A stretch of 54,342 nucleotides of DNA. It comes from an uncultured Alistipes sp. GTDB taxonomy: Bacteria > Bacteroidota > Bacteroidia > Bacteroidales > Rikenellaceae. This document shows positions 1 through 8,139 of the stretch, in pieces (position 1 is the stretch's first letter; each line of letters opens with the position of its first letter). The stretch spans positions 1 through 54,342 of the forward strand of contig UQNV01000011.1 of assembly GCA_900542505.1 (NCBI GenBank), given 5' to 3'. A model generated the notes under the pieces. The model ran no database searches, had not been told where the DNA came from, and was given only the letters and a program-made list of their open reading frames with translations. A program made the translations under genes and the position numbers.

Positions 1-49
1 ATCTACACACTGCATATCGTCGGCAGCGTCAGATGTGTATAAGAGACAG
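1..49 (+). other. Illumina Nextera adapter with i5 index (artefact)
   Basis: Bases 1-8 are the end of the P5 adapter (ATCTACAC). Bases 9-16 (ACTGCATA) match a known Nextera i5 index. Bases 17-30 are the read-1 primer (TCGTCGGCAGCGTC). Bases 31-49 are the Tn5 mosaic end (AGATGTGTATAAGAGACAG). Genomic sequence starts at 50. Any reading frame running through this stretch, including peptides starting MCIRDS or ending YTHL-type tails, is artificial. Confidence 0.97.
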
Positions 50-3000
50 CTACGAGGGTCCCCCCTCGGCCAACGGCATGCCCGGCATCCACCACGTCAT
101 GGCCCGTACCATCAAGGACGTCTTCTGCCGCTACAAGACCCAGCAGGGCTACCTCGTCCACCGCAAGGCGGGTTGGGACACCCACGGACTGCCCGTCGAG
201 CTGGGTGTCGAGAAGAAGCTCGGCATCACGAAGGAGGATATCGGCAAGACGATTTCCATCGAGGAGTACAACCGCACCTGCCGCGAGGCGGTGATGGAGT
301 TCAAGGGCGTGTGGGAGAAGCTCACCCGCCAGATGGGCTACTGGGTCAACATGGACGACCCCTACATCACCTACGACAACAAGTACATCGAGTCGCTGTG
401 GTGGCTCCTGAAGCAGCTCTACGAGAAGGGGCTGCTCTACAAGGGATACACCATCCAGCCCTACTCGCCGGCCGCCGGAACGGGCCTCTCGACCCATGAG
501 CTGAATCAGCCGGGCTGCTACCGCGACGTGAAGGACACCACCGTCGTGGCACAGTTCCGCATCCGCAACCCCAAGGCCGAGATGACGGGCTGGGGCACCC
601 CCTACTTCCTGGCATGGACCACCACGCCCTGGACGCTCCCCTCGAACACGGCCCTCTGCGTCGGTCCCCGAATCGACTACGTGGCCGTCCGCACCTACAA
701 CCCCTATACCGGTGAGAAGCAGACCGTCGTGCTGGCCAAGGCGCTGCTCCACGCCCACTTCAACCGCAAGGCCGAAGGGCTGGCGCTCGACGCCTACAAA
801 CCGGGCGACAAGCTCGTTCCCTACGAGGTGGTGGCCGAATACAAGGGCCCGGAGCTCGTGGGCATGGAGTACGAGCAGCTGCTCCCGTGGGTGAAGCCCG
901 TCGAGGTGGACGAGCAGGGTGAATGGCACGACGCCTCGGCAAAGGCCTTCCGCGTCATCCCGGGCGACTACGTCACCACCGAAGACGGTACGGGTATCGT
1001 TCACATCGCCCCGACGTTCGGTGCCGACGACGCCAACGTGGCCCGCGCCGCAGGCATTCCCTCGCTCTTCATGCTCAACCGCAAGGGCGAAACCCGCCCG
1101 ATGGTCGACCTGACGGGCAAGTTCTACCTGCTCGACGAGCTGGACGAGCGCTTCGTCCGCGAGTGCGTCGACGTCGAGGCCTACCGCGAATACGAGGGCC
1201 GCTGGGTCAAGAATGCCTACGACCCGCAGTTCACCGTCGACGGCCGCTACGACGAAAAGGCGGCACAGGCGGCCGAGTCGCTCGACATCTACATCTGCAT
1301 GCGTCTCAAGGCGGAAGGAAAGGCATTCAAAATCGAGAAGCATGTCCACAACTACCCCCACTGCTGGCGTACGGACAAGCCGGTGCTCTACTATCCGCTC
1401 GACTCGTGGTTCATCCGCTCGACGGCCGCCAAGGAGCGCATGATTGAGCTCAACCATACCATCCGCTGGAAGCCCGAATCGACCGGCTCGGGCCGTTTCG
1501 GCAAGTGGCTCGAGAACCTCAACGACTGGAACCTCTCGCGTTCGCGCTTCTGGGGTACGCCGCTGCCCATCTGGGCCACGGAGGACCGCTCGGAGATGAA
1601 GTGCATCGGTTCGGTCGAGGAGCTCATGCAGGAAATCGGGCGTTCGATTGCCGCCGGCCTGATGACAGAGAATCCCTACCGCAACTTCAAGGTGGGCGAC
1701 ATGTCCGAGGAGAACTACTCGACCCGGAACATCGACCTGCACCGTCCCTATGTGGACAACATCGTGCTCGTCTCGTCGAAGGGCGAACCGATGCGCCGCG
1801 AGCCCGACCTCATCGACGTGTGGTTCGACTCGGGTGCCATGCCCTATGCCCAGCTGCACTATCCCTTCGAACACGGAGGCGACTATTTCCGCTCGGTCTA
1901 CCCCGCCGACTTCATCGCCGAGGGTGTCGACCAGACGCGCGGCTGGTTCTTCACGCTGCATGCCATCGCCACGATGCTCTTCGACTCGGTGGCCTTCCGC
2001 AACATCATCTCGAACGGTCTGGTGCTCGACAAGAACGGCAACAAGATGTCGAAACGTCTGGGCAACGCCGTCGACCCCTTCGAGGTGCTCTCGACCTACG
2101 GTCCCGACGCCACGCGGTGGTACATGATTTCGAACTCGCAGCCGTGGGACAACCTCAAGTTCGACCGCGACGGTGTGGACGAGGTGCGCCGCAAGTTCTT
2201 CGGCACGCTCTACAACACCTACTCGTTCTTCGCACTCTATGCCAACGTCGACGGCTTCACCGGCCGCGAGGAGGAGGTGCCCGTCGAGCGCCGTCCGGAA
2301 ATCGACCGCTGGATTATCTCGCTGCTCAACACGCTGGTCAAGAACGTGACCGAGTCGCTCGAGGGATACGACCCGACGCCGGCCGCCCGCGCCATCCAGG
2401 AGTTCGTGGGCGAGAACCTCTCGAACTGGTACGTGCGTCTGAACCGCAAGCGCTTCTGGGGCGGTGAGATGACCGAGGACAAGCTGGCCGCCTACCAGAC
2501 GCTCTACACCTGTCTGGAGACCGTTGCAATGCTGGCAGCACCGTTCGCACCCTTCATGATGGACCGTATCTTCCGCGACCTGAACGCCGTAAGCGGCCGC
2601 CACACGGAGTCGTCGGTCCACCTGTCGACCTACCCGAAGGCCGACGAGGCACTCATCGACTCGTCGCTCGAGGAGATGATGTCGCTCGCGCAGCAGGTTT
2701 CGTCGATGGTGCTGGCCCTGCGCCGCAAGGTATCCATCAAGGTGCGCCAGCCGCTGACCAAGATTCTCATCCCGGTACTCGACCCCGCCATGGCGCGCCA
2801 CATCGCCGCCGTGCGCAACCTGATTCTGGGCGAGGTGAACGTCAAGGAGCTGGAGCTCATCGAGCAGACGACGGGCATCATCACCAAGCGCATCAAGCCC
2901 AACTTCAAGACGCTCGGACCGAAGTACGGCAAGTACATGAAGCAGATTGCCGCCCTCACGGCCCAGTTCTCGCAGGAGCGCATCGCCGAAATCGAGGCCG

Positions 3001-3413
3001 CACCCGAGAGCGTGCTCGAAATCGACGGACAGCAGATTGTCGTGACCCCCGCCGACTTCGAAATCACCTCGGAGGACATGCCCGGATGGCTCGTCGCCTC
3101 GGAGGGCAAGCTCACCGTGGCGCTCGACATCACCCTTACGGACGAGCTGCGCGCCGAAGGCGTGGCACGCGAGTTGATTAACCGCATCCAGAACATCCGC
3201 AAGGATTCGGGATTCGAGGTGACGGACAAAATCCGCGTCGAAATCGAGCAGAAGGAACTCGTCGCCGAAGCCGTGGCTCGCTATGCGGACTACATCGCTT
3301 CGCAGACGCTTGCCGTCGAGGTGAAGAGCTCGGCCGAGCCTCAGGGTGAATCGGTCGTCGCAACCGACATCGACGAGGAGCCGCTCCGCATCGCCGTGAC
3401 GCGCATCCGATAG
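50..3413 (+). CDS. ileS: Isoleucyl-tRNA synthetase, 5' truncated by the contig end
   Basis: Class I aminoacyl-tRNA synthetase that charges tRNA-Ile in the cytoplasm. The HIGH-type ATP site appears as GIHH at 84-95, and the KMSKR loop is at 2043-2057. Between them lies the CP1 editing region, with the WTTTPWTLPSN block near 610-650. The helical anticodon-binding and C-terminal domains follow the KMSKR loop. About 1,120 residues remain, close to the eukaryote-like long IleS of Bacteroidota. Only the first few dozen residues are missing. The true start lies outside the window because 1-49 is adapter. The downstream DksA-like gene is a common neighbour in this phylum. Identity is certain; the 5' end is not present. 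Confidence 0.97.
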
Positions 3414-3472
3414 CTTCCGGTGCAGACGGAGCTCCCGAGACGGGCGCCTCCGCCGCAAGAACCTCACTGCAT

Positions 3473-3502
3473 GCGCGGGGGCCGCAGTTGCGGCCCCCGC
3501 GC
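3473..3502 (+). terminator. Hairpin after ileS
   Basis: Perfect 13-bp GC-rich stem (GCGCGGGGGCCGC) with a 4-base loop, 60 bases past the ileS stop. No T-run follows, so it may be a 3'-end stabilising hairpin or a weak terminator. Confidence 0.55.
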
Positions 3503-3533
3503 TGCAAACCGGGGTGTATAAATGACCGGAAAA

Positions 3534-3565
3534 TTTGGTTTTCTGAAAATAAATCGTTACTTTTA
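3534..3565 (+). promoter_or_regulatory. Bacteroidota-type promoter for the DksA-like gene
   Basis: TTTG at 3534-3537, a 20-base spacer, then TACTTTTA at 3558-3565, one mismatch from TAnnTTTG. The predicted start of transcription is about 20 bases before the ATG at 3594. Confidence 0.55.
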
Positions 3566-3593
3566 CATAAAACCAATAGCAAACGATACAACC

Positions 3594-3977
3594 ATGGCAG
3601 ACGAAAGAACACGATACAGCGACGCCGAACTCGAAGAGTTCAAGCAGCTCATCCTGAAAAAACTGGAGAATGCGCGCGCCGACTATGAGCTTCTGCGTGC
3701 GACCATCACCCATACGGCCGACAACGATACGGAGGACACGTCGCCGACGTTCAAGGTGCTCGAAGAGGGAGCCACTACCCTCTCGAAGGAGGAGAGCGGC
3801 CGTCTGGCAGCCCACCAGATGAAGTTCATCCGCAATCTGGAGATGGCGCTCGTCCGCATCGAGAACAAGACCTACGGCATCTGCAAGACCACGGGCAAAC
3901 TCATTCCGAAGGAGCGTCTGATGAAGGTGCCCCACGCCACGGAGTGCATCGAGGCCAAGGAGGCGCGCAAATTGTGA
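3594..3977 (+). CDS. TraR/DksA-family RNA polymerase-binding protein
   Basis: Small (127 aa) acidic coiled-coil protein of the DksA/TraR family, which binds the RNA polymerase secondary channel and modulates stringent-type transcription. Residues about 8-85 form the helical hairpin with many Glu and Lys. The C-terminal block GICKTTGKLIPKERL...PHATECIEAK is the DksA zinc-finger fold. Only one Cys of each CxxC pair remains (CKTT and CIEA), so metal binding is probably lost. To my knowledge this degenerate finger is common in Bacteroidota homologues. I chose the ATG at 3594 (ACC-ATG-GCA) because the promoter at 3534-3565 lies downstream of the ATG at 3522, and the extra N-terminus from that site has no family resemblance. 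Confidence 0.85.
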   Translation: MADERTRYSDAELEEFKQLILKKLENARADYELLRATITHTADNDTEDTSPTFKVLEEGATTLSKEESGRLAAHQMKFIRNLEMALVRIENKTYGICKTTGKLIPKERLMKVPHATECIEAKEARKL

Positions 3978-4089
3978 CCGCAACCGCGCCCGGACGCAGC
4001 CGCAGCGCCCGGGAAAATCCCGCCCGTGCAGGAATGCAGCGGCGGAATGAAGCGGGCCTCCGTCCCAGGTGCGGCCGCATACCGAATCG

Positions 4090-4124
4090 AAAGAGCCATT
4101 CCTCTGAGGAGTGGCTCTTTTCCG
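4090..4124 (+). terminator. Rho-independent terminator after the DksA-like gene
   Basis: Stem AAAGAGCCA (4090-4098) pairs with TGGCTCTTT (4112-4120), with an inner CCT/AGG helix, and a short T-run follows. The rest of 3978-4346 is GC-rich and holds no gene I can support. Confidence 0.75.
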
Positions 4125-4333
4125 TCTGCAAACCGGCATGACGCAGCGCGGGACGACGGGCGCAGCCCGCTCCGGCTGTAGCAGCGGCGCAGGCATCGGC
4201 AGAGCCGATTCGGCCGGGGGCGGACATCGGGGCGGAGCCGGGAACGGACCGGACGAAGTGCAACGGCGCTCTCCCGAGCGGCACGTAAACGGGATAGTGC
4301 CGGTTTTTTATACTTTTTCGTCAAAAAAAGCGT

Positions 4334-4341
4334 TATCTTTG
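4334..4341 (+). promoter_or_regulatory. -7 box TATCTTTG immediately before an ATG
   Basis: Perfect TAnnTTTG box with a T-rich stretch (4303-4318) at the -33 distance. The ATG at 4347 is only 6 bases past the box, so a transcript from here would be nearly or fully leaderless. Confidence 0.55.
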
Positions 4342-4346
4342 ACATC

Positions 4347-6182
4347 ATGGTTGGGAGGTTTTGCATATTCGCCGTCGGGTTGATACTGGCGGTGCAGACC
4401 GCTTTACCTCAGATGAGGTGGTCCGAACCTCCACGCGCCGAGCTCTTCACGCCCGACTCGGCCCGCATGCGAATTCCTCCGTCGGAACGCACCGAGCGAC
4501 TCTACGACAGCATCCGCTCGAAAACCAGCCGCCGGGCCGTTCCCCGCATGCTCTATGGGCTGCTCTTCACCGGCCGGCCCGTCCGTGATACCACGCGCAG
4601 CGGCCAGGTCGAGGACGAAAGCAAGCGTTTCAAGCCCTATGAGGGTCGGACCATCGGCTCCATCACCATCGAACGCAGCCAGGTATTCGACCAGGACGGC
4701 AACTGGTTCGAACGTGCCGGCAATAAGGTACACATGCTCACCCGCGAACGGGTACTGCGCCGCGACCTGCTCTTCGAACCGGGCGACACGCTCGATGCCG
4801 AGCAGCTCGTGCGCAACCAGCAGCTGCTCCGCTCGCGAAGCTACATCTCGGATGCAGAGCTCGAGATACGCCCCGATTCGCTCGACTCGACCTTTGTCGA
4901 CATCGTTGTCCACACGCGCGACAGCTGGACCATCGGCGTCGACGTGGGCATCCACTCCGAGGGGCACACCATGTTCGGACTCTCGGATGCCAACATCTTC
5001 GGTACGGGAAACCTGCTCCGACTGAAGACCAATTTCAGCCGCAAGGATTTCTCCTACGGCGGCAACATCGTCGAATACGAAATCCCCAACATCTTCGGTT
5101 CGTTCTATTCGGCAAGCTTCTCGGCCGGGCGCGACTTCTACAACTCGGAACTCAAGCTCAACTTCGGCAAGGAGTTCATCCGCCCGACCGACTACGAAAT
5201 AGGCATCAGCTACGAGAACGTCAAGTCGAAATACTACCTCATCGACCGCGACACGTCGGACCTGGTGAAGGTCAAGACGTTCGACCTCTGGGCCGGACGC
5301 TCACGCTACATCCGCTCCATCGGGTCGAGTTTCTTCTTCACGGGGCGGTACGGATTCTCGAAGTTCAGCCTCCGGCCCGAGGTGCGCGCCGACTACAATC
5401 CGGCATTCCACAACAGCGAAAACCTGCTCTTCGGCGCCGGTCTCTACCGCGAGAAATTCTACACGGCCAACATGGTCTACGGATTCGGTACGCGCGAGTA
5501 TCTGGCCACGGGATACAAGGCCGAACTGGTAAGCGGCTATTCGTGGGGAGAGTTCAACGACGAGATGTACCTCGGCGCCTCATACAAGGTCGGTAATTTC
5601 ACCTCGGTGGGCTACCTCATGGGCGGCATCACCCTGGGAAGCTACATCGACCTGGACAACGGCATGTGGCACCACAGCGCCGTCGACGTCGACCTGCAGT
5701 GGTTCTCGAACCTCTTCATCTACCGCCGCAACCGCATCCGTCAGTTCCTCGCCCTGAACTACACCCAGGGGTGGAACCGCGACTCCGGCAGCTACGAAAT
5801 CATCCGCTTCACTTCGGACAACGGTCCCGAGGCGCTCAAGAAGCACATCACCGGCACGAACCGCATGGTGCTCAACACCGAAACGGTGCTCTTCACCCCC
5901 TTCCAGCCGCTCGGCTTCCGCATCGCCTTCTTCGGTTTTCTCGACATGGGACTCATCGGATACTCGCCCAACATCTTCAAGAACGACTTCTTCACCTCGT
6001 TCGGACTGGGCATACGGCTCAAGAACGAACGACTGATATTCAGCGCCGTCCAGCTTCGGCTGGGCGTGGCCTTCGGCAAACGGGGACTCGTCGAGAGCGA
6101 ATATTACCGCATCTCGAGCCAGACGCGGCTCGAACAGTACCGCTATCGGCCGACGCGACCCGAAATCGTCGGGTTCCAATAA
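4347..6182 (+). CDS. Outer-membrane beta-barrel protein with POTRA-like domain (BamA/TamA-like)
   Basis: 611-residue envelope protein. Residues 1-20 are a hydrophobic signal peptide (MVGRFCIFAVGLILAVQTAL). Residues about 95-200 resemble a POTRA fold: RTIGSITIE strand, helical ERVLRRDLLFEPGDTLD, then RNQQLLRSRSYISDAELEI and a closing strand VDIVVHTRD. From about 200 on, alternating hydrophobic/polar strands with many Tyr, Phe and Gly fit a 16-strand Omp85-type surface-antigen barrel. With a single POTRA it is shorter than BamA, so it may be a TamA-like or patatin-associated variant. The annotated ATG is needed to keep the signal peptide. Substrate unknown. It faces the WG-repeat gene across a shared terminator. 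Confidence 0.75.
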   Translation: MVGRFCIFAVGLILAVQTALPQMRWSEPPRAELFTPDSARMRIPPSERTERLYDSIRSKTSRRAVPRMLYGLLFTGRPVRDTTRSGQVEDESKRFKPYEGRTIGSITIERSQVFDQDGNWFERAGNKVHMLTRERVLRRDLLFEPGDTLDAEQLVRNQQLLRSRSYISDAELEIRPDSLDSTFVDIVVHTRDSWTIGVDVGIHSEGHTMFGLSDANIFGTGNLLRLKTNFSRKDFSYGGNIVEYEIPNIFGSFYSASFSAGRDFYNSELKLNFGKEFIRPTDYEIGISYENVKSKYYLIDRDTSDLVKVKTFDLWAGRSRYIRSIGSSFFFTGRYGFSKFSLRPEVRADYNPAFHNSENLLFGAGLYREKFYTANMVYGFGTREYLATGYKAELVSGYSWGEFNDEMYLGASYKVGNFTSVGYLMGGITLGSYIDLDNGMWHHSAVDVDLQWFSNLFIYRRNRIRQFLALNYTQGWNRDSGSYEIIRFTSDNGPEALKKHITGTNRMVLNTETVLFTPFQPLGFRIAFFGFLDMGLIGYSPNIFKNDFFTSFGLGIRLKNERLIFSAVQLRLGVAFGKRGLVESEYYRISSQTRLEQYRYRPTRPEIVGFQ

Positions 6183-6232
6183 CCGGACGGCCGGACACGA
6201 CAACCGGACAGCCGGACGGCCGGACACGACAC
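6183..6232. repeat. Direct repeat of a 20-bp CCGGACGG-type unit
   Basis: CCGGACGGCCGGACACGACA occurs at 6183-6202 and again at 6212-6231, with a partial CCGGACAG copy between. It lies in the 3' untranslated region of the barrel gene, just before the shared terminator. Confidence 0.7.
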
Positions 6233-6240
6233 AAAAAAAG

Positions 6241-6274
6241 ACGGGAAGCGCCTCGCACGGTCGCTTCCCGTTTT
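6241..6274. terminator. Bidirectional terminator between convergent genes
   Basis: Perfect 10-bp stem ACGGGAAGCG / CGCTTCCCGT with an 11-base loop. It has TTTT on the plus-strand exit and seven A's at 6234-6240, which form the T-run for minus-strand transcription. It serves the barrel gene and the WG-repeat gene. Confidence 0.85.
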
Positions 6275-6353
6275 CCGTATGTGGACCCCATCCCGGCCGA
6301 AGTCGTGCAGCAGCGCCCCGTCCGGCAGAAGCCCGCAGAGCAGGCCACCCACG

Positions 6354-7766
6354 TCAATGCCCCGTCACGGTCACCTCCTGGCCCTTGGTATCGATGTAGA
6401 AATCACGGCCGTCGAGCCGGACGCGCGCCGTGAAGTCGGAGAAGTCCTCCGCCTGCTCGAACTGGCAGGGAAGCACCTCCGAACCCGAACGGTCGACATA
6501 TCCGTAACCGCGGCCCTCGATATAGACACGCGCCAGACCGCAACGGAAAGGCCAGGCTTCGTCGTACCGGTAGGGAACCATCAACTCGCCCGTCGTCGAG
6601 ATATAGCCCCAGCGGGGTTTGTAGAAATCGTCGCGCACCATGCCGAAGCGCATCACGGCGGCTCGCCGTTCGCTGAACTCGCGCGCATCGTCGAAGCTGG
6701 CCGGTATCACCTCGCGCCCCTCGGTGTCGATGTAGCCGCAATAGTGGGTCATGGCGGGGAAAATGGCCCCGCGCATATTCTCGTTGAACGGAGCGAGCCC
6801 GTCGTGAAAATCGCCGAGCGACTCGAACCGGAACGAACTGATTTCACGCCCGTAGCGGTCGATAGCCCCATAATGCTGACCGTCGAGACTCACCACGGCG
6901 ACCCGCTCGCTGAACCGGCGCGCCACGGCATAGCGCGGCGCCAGCACCACACGGCCCGTCAGGTCGAGATAGCCGTACCGCCCGCCCGGAGCCCGGAAAA
7001 CGAGCAGGCCGTTGCCCGGCTCACCCAGCTCCTCATACCGGCAGGCGATTGTCTCCCGACCGAGCGAATCGACCACTCCCCACAACAGCTTCTGCTGCGA
7101 TGTGCGGGCAGCCAGCGCATACCCCGCCGCAAAGGGTGCAATCGTATCGTAGCGGCACGGCACCACTTCGCGGCCCGTGCTGTCGATGAATCCGCGTTTG
7201 CCGTCACGAAAGGCGGCCATCCATCCGCGTCCGGCAACCGGGCCGATTGAGTCGTAGAGGCAGGGGACCACCTCACCGCCCCACGACGAAAGGTAGCCGC
7301 GACGGCCGTTGCGCAGGGCAGCGCGCCATCCGCGGGCATCGGGCTCGCCGATTTCGGTATAGAGACAGGCGATTACCTCGCGTCCGTCACGGTCGATGCG
7401 GCCGCGCAGTCCGCCGGGCAGCTCGACCCAGGCCAGGCTGTCGGCAAAAGGTGCAACGACGGCATATTCGGGGGCAATGACCATCAGCCCCGTGGTATCG
7501 ATATAGCCCCAGCGCTCACCGGGAATCTGCACGGCGGCACGTCCCTCGCTGAAAGGGGCGGCAGCGGCATAGCGGCACGGTATGACAAGATGCCCTTCGG
7601 GGTCGACATAGCCCCAACGGGGAGCACCGTCCACCGTATCGAGCACGGCGGCACGGCGGTCACAGAGCTCTCCGACCATTGCATAACGGGCCGTACGGCT
7701 GCGAAAGTCGGATTTGCAGGCGACGACAGCGGTCAGTACGCACAACAACAGAACGACTCTTTTCAT
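6354..7766 (-). CDS. WG-repeat lipoprotein
   Basis: 470-residue exported lipoprotein. The signal peptide MKRVVLLLCVLTAVVAC ends in a lipobox with Cys near residue 17. The rest is a run of about nine to ten WG repeats of the form (R/K)WGYID..G..VIPCRYD.A.PFSEG, for example near residues 35, 65, 330 and 405. WG repeats form beta-rich solenoid-like surfaces of largely unknown binding role. I chose the ATG at 7766; an upstream TTG in frame adds only three residues and lies nearer the promoter. A well-formed promoter sits at 7788-7819. Function beyond cell-surface or periplasmic binding cannot be assigned. Confidence 0.85.
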   Translation of the reverse strand: MKRVVLLLCVLTAVVACKSDFRSRTARYAMVGELCDRRAAVLDTVDGAPRWGYVDPEGHLVIPCRYAAAAPFSEGRAAVQIPGERWGYIDTTGLMVIAPEYAVVAPFADSLAWVELPGGLRGRIDRDGREVIACLYTEIGEPDARGWRAALRNGRRGYLSSWGGEVVPCLYDSIGPVAGRGWMAAFRDGKRGFIDSTGREVVPCRYDTIAPFAAGYALAARTSQQKLLWGVVDSLGRETIACRYEELGEPGNGLLVFRAPGGRYGYLDLTGRVVLAPRYAVARRFSERVAVVSLDGQHYGAIDRYGREISSFRFESLGDFHDGLAPFNENMRGAIFPAMTHYCGYIDTEGREVIPASFDDAREFSERRAAVMRFGMVRDDFYKPRWGYISTTGELMVPYRYDEAWPFRCGLARVYIEGRGYGYVDRSGSEVLPCQFEQAEDFSDFTARVRLDGRDFYIDTKGQEVTVTGH

Positions 7767-7787
7767 GACTGGCAATTTTTCTCAGGA

Positions 7788-7819
7788 CAAAGATAACTAA
7801 AGGCGGGGGCAGAGGCAAA
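7788..7819 (-). promoter_or_regulatory. Bacteroidota-type promoter of the WG-repeat gene
   Basis: On the minus strand, TTTG (7819-7816), a 20-base spacer and TATCTTTG (7795-7788) match the consensus in both boxes. The predicted 5' leader is about 17 bases. Confidence 0.8.
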
Positions 7820-7997
7820 TGAAAACGGAGTTTTCGCAATTTGACTCAGCCGAGCCGCATCCTGTCTTCTCCAAAGATACGAAAAGACCGGCGCATAAGC
7901 CAGCCTCGACGGAGATTTTTGCCTTAGGGGCAGCATCGCGCCGGCCTTCCCTCCGCATTGCCGTGCCTGCAGGCAGACGCCACGCCTGCGGCCGGCT

Positions 7998-8072
7998 GCG
8001 CCGAGACAGTGCCGAAACAAAGCCGAGACGGCGCCGAGACAGTGCCGAAACAGTGCCGATACGGCGCCGACA
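7998..8072. repeat. 33-bp tandem repeat
   Basis: Two 33-bp units (7998-8030 and 8031-8063) plus a partial third. Each is built from about 11-bp sub-units of the form GCCGAGACAGT. It lies between the M56 gene terminator and the WG-gene promoter, in a 373-base stretch with no gene I can support. Confidence 0.75.
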
Positions 8073-8083
8073 GCCAGCAAAAC

Positions 8084-8109
8084 GGGGAGCATCCCGAAGG
8101 CTGCTCCCC
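8084..8109 (-). terminator. Terminator of the M56/BlaI operon
   Basis: Stem GGGGAGCA / TGCTCCCC, 8 bp, with TTTT next on the minus strand (8079-8083 region). It lies about 30 bases past the M56 stop codon. Confidence 0.7.
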
Positions 8110-8139
8110 GACTCGAACTTTTATTCTGACTGCTTACGG

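Noticed and set aside
3..4196. A 1397-codon minus-strand open frame antisense to ileS
   Set aside because: It is the shadow of a high-GC gene on the other strand, has no recognisable domain, and begins and ends in sequence explained by ileS, the DksA-like gene and the adapter.
6183..6232. A CRISPR-like repeat array
   Set aside because: Only two imperfect copies of 20 bp with a spacer shorter than 10 bases, and no cas genes.
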